From a virus: DNA of 33,011 nucleotides. This document shows, piece by piece, positions 7,140 through 14,219 of this stretch. The first letter of the stretch is position 1. Each line of letters starts with the position of its first letter. The DNA lies in IMG/VR virus record IMGVR_UViG_3300032516_000100, positions 1 through 33,011 of that record; one strand, 5' to 3'. Below the pieces are notes generated by a model. That model worked only from the letters and a program-made list of their open reading frames with translations. It did not search any database and was not told where the DNA came from. A program made the translations under genes and the position numbers.

Positions 7140-7291
7140 CCCCCGCCGACCTCGACGCCATCGAATCGTCCCTGCGCGAAGTCTACCTCGCGCCGGGCAT
7201 CGCGGACGAATTCGCCAAACTGCGGCGGGAGCGGGATGCGCTGTTGAAGGAACTGGACAAAGAAAAAGCCCCGCCGCGAAACGGGGCTTGA
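7136..7291 (+). CDS. Small coiled-coil protein, 51 aa
   Basis: It starts at ATG 7136, overlapping the stop of the 27-residue membrane ORF (ATGA); an upstream ATG at 7082 in the same frame would run through that ORF and is less likely. The 51 residues begin MTPADLDAIES and end in a charged helix, EFAKLRRERDALLKELDKEK, probably a coiled coil. No family is recognised. The last codons form the convergent terminator hairpin, so the gene is the last one of the rightward operon. Confidence 0.55.
   Translation: MTPADLDAIESSLREVYLAPGIADEFAKLRRERDALLKELDKEKAPPRNGA
7266..7289 (-). terminator. Intrinsic terminator between convergent operons
   Basis: AAGCCCCG (7266-7273) pairs perfectly with CGGGGCTT (7282-7289) around an 8-base loop. 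On the - strand the stem is followed by TTTTTCTTT, a good U-tract, so it should stop leftward (late) transcription. On the + strand only a short TT follows, so rightward termination would be weaker. The hairpin overlaps the end of the 51-residue gene. Confidence 0.75.
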
Positions 7292-7326
7292 GTGCGCCAG
7301 GCCCTCGCGGGTCCAGCAACTTCCAG

Positions 7327-7794
7327 TTACAGCACAGGGATGATGATGTTCAGCGTCGGCAACACCGGGATGATCACCGGCGGCGCGGGCAGCGGCCCCG
7401 AAGTCACCACAAGGGCATGAACTCCCCCGGCAGCGAAGGACAGACCCGCCCCCGCCGCACCGACCGCACCCGTTCCACCGACCGGAAGCGTCATGTTGCC
7501 GGTGCTTGTCGTAGTCGTATTGGCGACCGGAATGCCCGACGCCGCGCTCGTGCCCGCGAGCAGCGGATTCACGGACAGGGCGGGGAGCAGGACGCTTGCG
7601 GCGGAGGTGGTGGTATTGGTGGCCGTGCCGGTGGCGATCTCCGGCGCCAACGTCGGCACCGAGACCACGAGTTTCACCACTGAGGCCGAAGCCGCAACCG
7701 CTCCCGCGATTGCTCCTGCCCCGACCGCGACGCCTTGCGCTCCGACAGCGGCAGACATCACCGCGAACATCAGTCCTACGAATAGCTTCTTCAT
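7327..7794 (-). CDS. Exported Ala/Gly/Val/Thr-rich protein, 155 aa
   Basis: The N-terminus MKKLFVGLMFAVMSAAVGAQG is a textbook Sec signal peptide with a likely cut after VGA. The mature part is low-complexity: Ala/Gly/Val/Thr-rich with a TNTTTS and a NTTTTSTG stretch, ending in Pro/Ile/Leu-rich LPTLNIIIPVL. No catalytic motifs are seen and the family is unknown. It is the last gene of the leftward late operon and overlaps the upstream gene by 4 bases (ATGA). Export from the infected cell suggests a role in the envelope, such as lysis assistance, exclusion or virion adhesion. Confidence 0.65.
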   Translation of the reverse strand: MKKLFVGLMFAVMSAAVGAQGVAVGAGAIAGAVAASASVVKLVVSVPTLAPEIATGTATNTTTSAASVLLPALSVNPLLAGTSAASGIPVANTTTTSTGNMTLPVGGTGAVGAAGAGLSFAAGGVHALVVTSGPLPAPPVIIPVLPTLNIIIPVL

Positions 7795-8426
7795 TTTGAC
7801 CCCTTCTCAGTTGCGACAGCTTGACTGGCAGTTGCTTCGGGCCGCCAGACCCCACCCGTGAACACGTACCTTCTGTTGTCCGTACTGAAGCCGATGGTGC
7901 CTTCCGTGGGCGTGGTCACGGGCGGCGGCGGCGCATTGGGCCGCACCGCAGCGGGAGGCATGACGGCAGGCTGCGAACTGATATAGTCTTGCGGCTTATC
8001 GCTCACATACGCCGTGCGGGCGCAGAGTTGCGGTGAAGTACGACGCACATCCGGATCATCACAAACAAGGGCCAGAGCAGCGTCAGACTGACCAATGAGG
8101 GCAAGAAGTCGGACCATCTCCCTCTGGTTGCATTCCTTGTCAACATGACTACCCCCTAGCGAGAAACCGAAACCAGCGAACCCCGCAGAGGCACTCAGGA
8201 CTGAGGAACACGGTGTGCTTGGGGCGAATGAGGGGGCAAATATGCTGGGAACATTCCGCACCGTCTGGGTGCTCGACGCCTTCTCCGTGTTGTACGTGAT
8301 CGACTGCTGCGGGGACGCTTGCACTCCCACCTGCGCGTTGGAGCCTGAGCCGGACGTGCTCGTTGCTCCCTGAGCGATCGCGAGTGGCGAGGCAAGCAGT
8401 AAAGCCAGTAGTGAAAGGCATCGCAT
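7791..8426 (-). CDS. Exported phage protein of unknown function, 211 aa
   Basis: It begins MRCLSLLALLLASPLAIAQG, a clear Sec signal peptide. The mature part has RNVPSIFAPSFAPSTPCSSV, then a Gly/Phe-rich segment (AGFGFSLGG), KECNQREMVRLLALIGQSDAAL and LVCDDPDVRR. From memory this resembles a conserved secreted protein of podovirus late operons, with an APS..P...C segment, a glycine-rich hydrophobic stretch, and a helical tail ending in a Cys-Asp motif. Four cysteines could make disulfides in the periplasm. The C-terminal third is Pro-rich. It lies 11 bases downstream of the largest ejection-protein gene, so it may be a virion or envelope-interaction component. Function unknown. Confidence 0.65.
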   Translation of the reverse strand: MRCLSLLALLLASPLAIAQGATSTSGSGSNAQVGVQASPQQSITYNTEKASSTQTVRNVPSIFAPSFAPSTPCSSVLSASAGFAGFGFSLGGSHVDKECNQREMVRLLALIGQSDAALALVCDDPDVRRTSPQLCARTAYVSDKPQDYISSQPAVMPPAAVRPNAPPPPVTTPTEGTIGFSTDNRRYVFTGGVWRPEATASQAVATEKGSK

Positions 8427-8437
8427 CAGGTACTCCT

Positions 8438-10816
8438 TTAGTCGAGCATTCTGTTCTGACTCTCAGTGACCATCGAATTGCGAAACGCCCGAGTCTTCGG
8501 TCCCTGTCCCAGTTTAGCAGCAGGAACACGACGCAGGTTGTCCTCCAGACTCTCGGCGAGGTCCAGCATTTGTTCTCGCCGCATTGCCGCTCGCGCTTTC
8601 AGCTGCTGATCAGTCGACCGGGCAGCAATCTCGTCGAACCCTTTCGCCTGATCCCGCGCCTTCTGCACCGCCTTCGCCACCCACTCCCGATCCATCATCT
8701 TGCCGAGAACCTGCTTGTCGGTGAGTTTCCCCATCTCGGGGGAGACAGTGGCGAGGTCGACCTTGGTCCGGTCCCAAGCGATCTTCTCAACTGCGTCAAG
8801 GGTGAAGGGTTGGTTGCTCTGCATCTTCTGCACCGCACTCGCCAACGGTGTACCCGTGTCGCTGACCACTTGGATCGCGCCAGCGGGTTGCCGGGTAGCC
8901 TCGGGGCGCAGCCGACCGGCTTCATCAAACTCAAGGATCTGACCGGAGCCCGCCGGCCTGCGGGTAGCGGCCTCCTGTGCGGCCTGCTGCGCCGCCTGCT
9001 GCTCTGCCCACATCCGGTCCCTGCCCGCAGCAGATGCTGCTCTTGCCTGCGCTCCCTCCAGCGTTCGCGAGTCCGATGGCGACGCGAGCCGGTTCGGCGG
9101 CACCGGCGGCACTTCGGGCGTGATCTCCGGTCCCGGTCGCGCCCCCGGTGTCCAGTTCGGGACGCCGCTACCCATCGCATTACGCCAATCGTAGGGCACC
9201 GGCACCCCCGGCGTCGAGGGCGGCAGTTCACCGTAGGCTTGTTGCGTGTTCAACTGGTTCAGCATCCCGCGACGATCGGGTGGCATCAGCTTGTTCTGAA
9301 ACTCGGGACTGGTTATGTTCCGAGCCATCCGGTTACGGACTAGGATGTCTCCCGCCCTGCTGGCACTGTGGATGAGTGCGCCGGTGACACCCCCGATGCG
9401 GGCGATCGTCAGCGGGATGCCGGTGGATATGAACTTCGGATCACCGAAGGCGCCGGGGAACTGTCCGATAACGTGCCCGAGTCGTGCGGCCTCACCTGAG
9501 TAATTGGGGTTCTCAGCCGCAAGTTTGGCAAGTTTCGCCGGGTCTACCTTCAGCGTCTTCGGGTCAACTACCGACTCGTCGGCGTAAATCTTTGCCAGCT
9601 TCGCTCGTGCCTCACGCAGTCCCGGCAGCATCTTCGGGTCAGCGTTGGCGTCAATCAGCGTTTCAAGAACGTCAGCGAGTTGCAGGTTCAGTTTGGCGGC
9701 GCGAATCTGTTCAGGGGTCGATGACGGGCTATTGAACACCTTCTTGGCATCGTTGCGGTAATCCGAGATCCCGTTCACCACCCGAGTGCCGGCAGTCTCA
9801 TTGACTCCCTTCATGCCTTGTTCGAGGTCGGCCTGTGCCGCGTCGATGACGGCTGCGTTGCTCTTGGAGTCACCGAACTGCGGGTCACGACGCAAGGTTT
9901 CGAGTTGCGCCTTCGCCTCGGTGATGTTGGGGAAATCCTGCATCGCTCGCACCGGCTCATAAGGCTTTGCAGCCTCGACCCGCAGCCGGTCGAATGTCTC
10001 TGTGTTCAGCACATCGCCCGGGAGAAGCGTCGGGTGGTCCGACCTAACCGCATCCGTTGGCAGTTCGGCATTCTTGGCCCTGACGGCGCGTACCCCGGTG
10101 GTGCCGGCAACAGCGGCTGTGGCCTTCGGTGCTGCAGGATTGCCAACGTCACTCGGGTGCAGCACGACACCCAAGTCCTTGGCTTCCTTGAGCATGTCGA
10201 GTTTGTGAGCATCCTTCAGGTCACCCATCGCAGCGACCGTGGGTTCTGCCGCACGAGATGCTGCCAGATCGGGCGCTACCGGCCGCACAGGCTGCTTGGC
10301 GAGGTCTGCCTCAGACCTGACGATGTTCCCCGCCTGCCGCGCCGCAGGACCAACCAGAGGCGCCATAGCGTTCAGGGCGGGCGTGGCGGGGATCAGAGCG
10401 TTGAATGCCTCGCCGACGGCATTGGTGATTGCCTGACCTGTTTGGGAATGGGGCTGGTAGGCCATGCCCGCCACGTTACCAGCGGCTTCGGCACCGATCC
10501 GCACGCCTTCAGGGGTGCCGTATTTCCCACTCAGGAGCGTCTTGCCGGCACCGACGATGGGTGCAAGCAGTCCCGTGATTGCACCCGTACCGATCGCCGC
10601 AGACGCCTCAGGGATGCCTGCCAACCGATCCAGAATGCCCGGGCGCGGAGCGGGCGCGGTGGCCGGCGCCGGCGTGTCGGGAATCTGGTCGACGAGTGAC
10701 TTGGGCGCAGTGCCGCGCATCCGACGAATCTCGTCAGCGAATACCTTGGCGTCAGCGGCATTCCCCGCGGCGTCGGCCTTGACTAGCGCAGCACTCAGTT
10801 GTTCAAGAGTCGCCAT
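8438..10816 (-). CDS. Probable internal virion / DNA-ejection protein, 792 aa
   Basis: The frame is open to 10939, but the start at 10816 (MATLEQLSAALVKAD) fits better: it follows the upstream stop by one base and opens the helical motif ALVKADAAGNAADAKVFADEIRRM common at the start of phage virion proteins. A hydrophobic stretch (ASAAIGTGAITGLLAPIVGAG, ~71-91) might insert in a membrane. Helical, Ala/Lys/Glu-rich regions follow, then a Pro-rich linker (TPEVPPVPPNRL) and a strong coiled coil (MWAEQQAAQQAAQEAATRR). There is no lysozyme or transglycosylase motif. Position after the tailspike and beside two other large Ala-rich proteins matches the ejection-protein cluster of P22-like phages (gp7, gp20, gp16 in P22), but sequence identity is not claimed. 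Confidence 0.65.
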   Translation of the reverse strand: MATLEQLSAALVKADAAGNAADAKVFADEIRRMRGTAPKSLVDQIPDTPAPATAPAPRPGILDRLAGIPEASAAIGTGAITGLLAPIVGAGKTLLSGKYGTPEGVRIGAEAAGNVAGMAYQPHSQTGQAITNAVGEAFNALIPATPALNAMAPLVGPAARQAGNIVRSEADLAKQPVRPVAPDLAASRAAEPTVAAMGDLKDAHKLDMLKEAKDLGVVLHPSDVGNPAAPKATAAVAGTTGVRAVRAKNAELPTDAVRSDHPTLLPGDVLNTETFDRLRVEAAKPYEPVRAMQDFPNITEAKAQLETLRRDPQFGDSKSNAAVIDAAQADLEQGMKGVNETAGTRVVNGISDYRNDAKKVFNSPSSTPEQIRAAKLNLQLADVLETLIDANADPKMLPGLREARAKLAKIYADESVVDPKTLKVDPAKLAKLAAENPNYSGEAARLGHVIGQFPGAFGDPKFISTGIPLTIARIGGVTGALIHSASRAGDILVRNRMARNITSPEFQNKLMPPDRRGMLNQLNTQQAYGELPPSTPGVPVPYDWRNAMGSGVPNWTPGARPGPEITPEVPPVPPNRLASPSDSRTLEGAQARAASAAGRDRMWAEQQAAQQAAQEAATRRPAGSGQILEFDEAGRLRPEATRQPAGAIQVVSDTGTPLASAVQKMQSNQPFTLDAVEKIAWDRTKVDLATVSPEMGKLTDKQVLGKMMDREWVAKAVQKARDQAKGFDEIAARSTDQQLKARAAMRREQMLDLAESLEDNLRRVPAAKLGQGPKTRAFRNSMVTESQNRMLD

Positions 10817-10817
10817 G

Positions 10818-12446
10818 TCATTTGTACTTGTCGAGCAGTGCGTCGATGTTAGGGGTGGCAGCACCCTTGGTTCCGAGAATATCCTTGTCGAAGTCCTTCG
10901 CGCCACCACCGGCCTTGTACTGCTGCCGGTAACCGTCAAGTTGCCCCTTGATAAGTTGCTGGTAGCGGTCGAGCACCCCCTTCAACTGCGCGGGACTGTT
11001 CACATTGGCGAGCGCCTGATCGACAGCGTTACGATCACCCAGAGCACCTGCCGCACCGATGACCGCCTTCGTGATTTCCCCAGCGACAATACGCTTGACT
11101 GCTTGGAAGTCGGTAGGTGCTGCTTCGCCTGTCCACTGCGCGATCGTGTTGCCGATCTTGTTGAGTGCCTGGATGTCGTTGTTGGCGAGAGCGTCACCAG
11201 CCTGCCGCAGCGTGCTGATGTGATCCTGCACCACGTTGAATGAACGCACTGCGTCACCAGCGCGGCCGGATGCGAACGCCTTCTCGATGCCCACCTTGGT
11301 GCCGTAGGTAGTGGCGTCGTAGGTCGGATCGGTCTGCTGCACCAGTTGCATCAGTTGGTCGCCGCGAGCCGTGTTCCTGAGTGGCGGCGGAGCACGATGA
11401 TCGACGATTGCCGCCACCTGACCCGCGAGCATCGCAGGCATGGCGCCAAGGAAGTCGTTGCCACGCAGTCCCTGTTGCGCGGCTTGTTTGAGCGTCAGTC
11501 GCCCGCCGAGTGTCGGTGCAGACGCAGCAGGCGTAGCATTCTTGACGGCATCGGCCTGAATGACCGCAAGTTCCTGCGGAGTGAACTTGGCCTCGGGCGC
11601 GATGCTGGCGGTCTTGCCCGACGCCGTATTGGGCAGCAGTGGGTAAGCATCCTGAGCACCCGTGATGCCAAGCGGGTCAACCTGAATTGCCCGCAGAGGC
11701 AGACCGGCCGCGGCAGTATTCGCCGTTGCCTTGCTATCGGGACTTTGGTTGATCGTACCCTCCGACCCCTGCACCACCGTCGCCGGCCCACCGAGCCCGG
11801 GGGTAGCGATCAACCGCCTACGGTCACCAAATTCTTGCGGGGTCAGTGTCGGCTTGTTCGCTTCGAGGAACTTCGCGATGCCGTCCTTGGCGACGTACTT
11901 CATCTTCTCGAACTTCGTGCCTTCAGGGTCGTTCTGCAGCGCGTCGTAGATCGCCTGCTTGGTCATCTCCGGCGTGATCCCCGCTGCCGCGAGCCGCGGC
12001 CCGAGCACCGGATTGCGGTGCGTTGAGAGTTCCAACTGCAACCAGCCCTCGGGCGACTGGAACTCGGGCCGATCGGCCAGCGTCTTGTAGTTCGCCATCT
12101 CCTTGGCGTAAAGGTCGGCCTCTTCCTTCGCCGCCTTCGCCGCGTCCTCACGGGACTTCATCCGCGCCGCGTCGATGGCGGGTACATGACTCGCAGCTGG
12201 TCCCCGCGCCGCGTTCGTCATGTACTTGGCGTAGTCGAAGTTACCCTTGTCGTCGACGGCGCCACGCGCTGCCGCCCCGAGCGCGTTCTCCATGTCGTCC
12301 TTGCGCCGCGCCTGCGAGATCGTGAACTGCGCGAGCATATTCTGGTTCTGCGCGTTATCGATCGCCGCCATCTTCGCGTAACTGTCGAGCGGATTCCCGA
12401 TCTCCGGTTGCCGGAAGCTCAGGGCGATGTTGGGGTCGATGGGCAT
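10818..12446 (-). CDS. Probable internal virion / DNA-ejection protein, 542 aa
   Basis: The protein starts MPIDPNIALSFRQPEIGNPLD and is mostly helical. After a charged N-terminal third (KAAKEEADLYAKEMANYKTLAD) and a linker-like middle, the C-terminal ~200 residues form a recognisable phage helical domain: VQQTDPTYDATTYGTK, DHISTLRQAGDALANND, LNKIGNTIAQWTGEAAPTDF and VAGEITKAVIGAAGALGDR. This domain recurs in podoviral structural proteins of unknown or ejection function. No enzymatic motif is evident. The gene sits between the two other ejection-protein candidates, with gaps of 8 bases or fewer. Confidence 0.68.
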   Translation of the reverse strand: MPIDPNIALSFRQPEIGNPLDSYAKMAAIDNAQNQNMLAQFTISQARRKDDMENALGAAARGAVDDKGNFDYAKYMTNAARGPAASHVPAIDAARMKSREDAAKAAKEEADLYAKEMANYKTLADRPEFQSPEGWLQLELSTHRNPVLGPRLAAAGITPEMTKQAIYDALQNDPEGTKFEKMKYVAKDGIAKFLEANKPTLTPQEFGDRRRLIATPGLGGPATVVQGSEGTINQSPDSKATANTAAAGLPLRAIQVDPLGITGAQDAYPLLPNTASGKTASIAPEAKFTPQELAVIQADAVKNATPAASAPTLGGRLTLKQAAQQGLRGNDFLGAMPAMLAGQVAAIVDHRAPPPLRNTARGDQLMQLVQQTDPTYDATTYGTKVGIEKAFASGRAGDAVRSFNVVQDHISTLRQAGDALANNDIQALNKIGNTIAQWTGEAAPTDFQAVKRIVAGEITKAVIGAAGALGDRNAVDQALANVNSPAQLKGVLDRYQQLIKGQLDGYRQQYKAGGGAKDFDKDILGTKGAATPNIDALLDKYK

Positions 12447-12454
12447 GGTCGTTC

Positions 12455-13915
12455 CTATTGGAAACCGGGGCCTTCGTTGTTCCCGCCGAATGGGTCACTG
12501 TACGGTGATAGCGCGTTGCCGCCCCCGTAGCCACCGTAGGGATTGCCACCACCGTAGCCGCCACCGTAGGGGTTGCCGCGGGACTTGTAGTAGTTCAGGA
12601 GGTCTTGATTGTTCTGGTAGTTCAGGTACTGGCCCACGCCGCCGGCGAGCGCGTTCGCCCCGCCCATGTAGCCCGAGGCCCGAGCGTTGCCCGCCGCCAT
12701 GCCGGCGTTGCCCGCAGTCGTCGCGTAGTTCTGGCCCTGTGATCCCATGACGTTGGCTGAGGTCTGCGCCGCGCCCGTCAGCGACTGCAACGGGTTGAGC
12801 AGGTTGCTGCGGTTGATCTGGTAACGGTCGAAGGCCGACTGGTACTCCTGCGACCCCATCTTCTGCCCGTACCGCTGGCCCGCCTTGAGCGCGTTGCCCG
12901 AGATCAGCCCGCCGCGAGCCGCCGCGCCCGAGTCCATCGCCTTGTTGCCCTGCTCCAGACGGAAGGCGTAGCCGGGGTCGGCGGTCATCGCGTTGTAGTC
13001 GAAGGGCTTGTTCGCGCTGCCGTAGCCGGGCGAGTTGGGGTCGCCGCCGATCCCGAGCAGATGCGCGAGCTGGTTGTTCGCCGCGACGCCGGTGTCGTAG
13101 AACGGCTTCTGGTCGGCGCGGCCCTGGAGCCACTGCTCCCGGGCGAGGTCGCTTGCCGCGTTCGCCGCGTTCGCCTGCGTTTTCGCCGCCGCATTCGATG
13201 CGAGCGCACCGATCGCCGCGCTGCCGAGCGAGCCGAGCGCCGAGAGAGCACCGCCGCCGAGACTGCCCAGACCGCCTGCACCACCGAGCGTACTCAAAAT
13301 TCCCCCTCCTCCCCCTACCGCGCCGCCGGTTGCCGCACCCGTCGCCATCGCATCCAACCCTGCGCCGCCACCGACCGCGCCGGCGGTGCCTGCGGCACCC
13401 GCAGCGCCCGCTGCCGGGGCGAACCCGGCGATCGAGCCACTACCCCCGCTGCCGAAGCCCGCAGCGGCTCCTGCGCCCGTTTCCGCGCCCGCGGCACCTG
13501 CAGCGCCCGCCCAGACCGGTGCGGTGCCGGCGGCGAACACCGCCGCCGGCAGGAAAGGCGCGATCTGCCAGAACTTCTTGTCGATCGTGTCTGGTTTGCC
13601 ATAGTAGTTGTACGCCCCGTAGTTCGGATCGTTGTACGTTTGCGACGTAGGCTTCCAGCCGTAAGTCTCATCGAGGTTGTTGCTGCCGTAGGTCTTGCTG
13701 GCACTCTGCCATTGCCCGCCATCGCCCTGCGGGAGGTTCAACTTCGGGATGTTCAGCGGCGCACCGTCGGGCGTGATGTAGCCACTCTGCACCGCTGCCG
13801 TCCACTCTTCCGGCGGGACGCGCTGCCGGAGCCAGTCCATCTGGTACTTGTAGAGGCCGGGGTCGCCGTTGGGGTCCATCCCCTGCAACGCGAGCAGCCA
13901 GGTGTTGTCAGCCAT
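12455..13915 (-). CDS. Probable DNA-transfer / ejection protein, Gly-Ala-rich, 486 aa
   Basis: It begins MADNTWLLALQGMDPNGDPG. A very Ala/Gly-rich central part (about 120-250, e.g. GAAGAAGAETGAGAAAGFG) may cross or coat membranes. It is followed by NAAAKTQANAANAASDLAREQW and a conserved phage segment, NKPFDYNAMTADPGYAFRL...GNKAMDSGAAARGGLISGNAL, that I know from podoviral DNA-transfer proteins. The C-terminus is a Gly/Tyr repeat (NPYGGGYGGGNPYGGYGGGN). The start overlaps the stop of the 100-residue gene (TAATG). By position and composition it fits the smallest of three ejection proteins, in the place where P22 gp7 would be expected. Confidence 0.7.
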   Translation of the reverse strand: MADNTWLLALQGMDPNGDPGLYKYQMDWLRQRVPPEEWTAAVQSGYITPDGAPLNIPKLNLPQGDGGQWQSASKTYGSNNLDETYGWKPTSQTYNDPNYGAYNYYGKPDTIDKKFWQIAPFLPAAVFAAGTAPVWAGAAGAAGAETGAGAAAGFGSGGSGSIAGFAPAAGAAGAAGTAGAVGGGAGLDAMATGAATGGAVGGGGGILSTLGGAGGLGSLGGGALSALGSLGSAAIGALASNAAAKTQANAANAASDLAREQWLQGRADQKPFYDTGVAANNQLAHLLGIGGDPNSPGYGSANKPFDYNAMTADPGYAFRLEQGNKAMDSGAAARGGLISGNALKAGQRYGQKMGSQEYQSAFDRYQINRSNLLNPLQSLTGAAQTSANVMGSQGQNYATTAGNAGMAAGNARASGYMGGANALAGGVGQYLNYQNNQDLLNYYKSRGNPYGGGYGGGNPYGGYGGGNALSPYSDPFGGNNEGPGFQ

Positions 13916-14217
13916 TACGAAACCTCCCGCCCGCTCACGCGGAAATTGACGCCCAGGGCCGAGGTCACAGTCACAAGCGCCTCGCCTAGAGTTAGTACCG
14001 AACCCTGGATTTCGGGGAAGGTATACGTCTCGCCCGGTTGCATGACCTTCGCCACCAAAGACAGCCCAATGGAGATGGTCACTGTCACCTGACCCACCGC
14101 GGTATTGTAGGCGGTGATCTTGTCGAAGATCGCAGCTTGCACGAGGCAGGTATAGACCGCCGTCGCGGCTACCGGCAACGCACGGGTCGGTACAAGGGAC
14201 TTCGCGGTGACGGTCAT
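13915..14217 (-). CDS. Small beta-rich structural protein, 100 aa
   Basis: The 100-residue product (MTVTAKSLVPTRALPVAATA...) alternates hydrophobic and polar residues (VGQVTVTISIGLSLVAKVM, ETYTFPEIQGSVLTLGEAL), which suggests a compact beta sandwich. I do not recognise a family, though small proteins of this style occur beside tailspike genes in podoviruses. It lies two bases downstream of the tailspike gene and overlaps the ejection-protein start. A minor tail or decoration role is plausible. Confidence 0.6.
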   Translation of the reverse strand: MTVTAKSLVPTRALPVAATAVYTCLVQAAIFDKITAYNTAVGQVTVTISIGLSLVAKVMQPGETYTFPEIQGSVLTLGEALVTVTSALGVNFRVSGREVS

Positions 14218-14219
14218 GG

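Noticed and set aside
9818-10699. 293-residue + strand frame opposite the 792-residue ejection protein
   Set aside because: The composition is that of a complement shadow, and the - strand gene is tightly spaced within the late operon.
13061-14092. Long antisense frame opposite the Gly/Ala-rich ejection protein
   Set aside because: It is Arg/Pro-rich and low-complexity, as expected for the complement of GC-rich codons, and has no ribosome-binding site or family signature.
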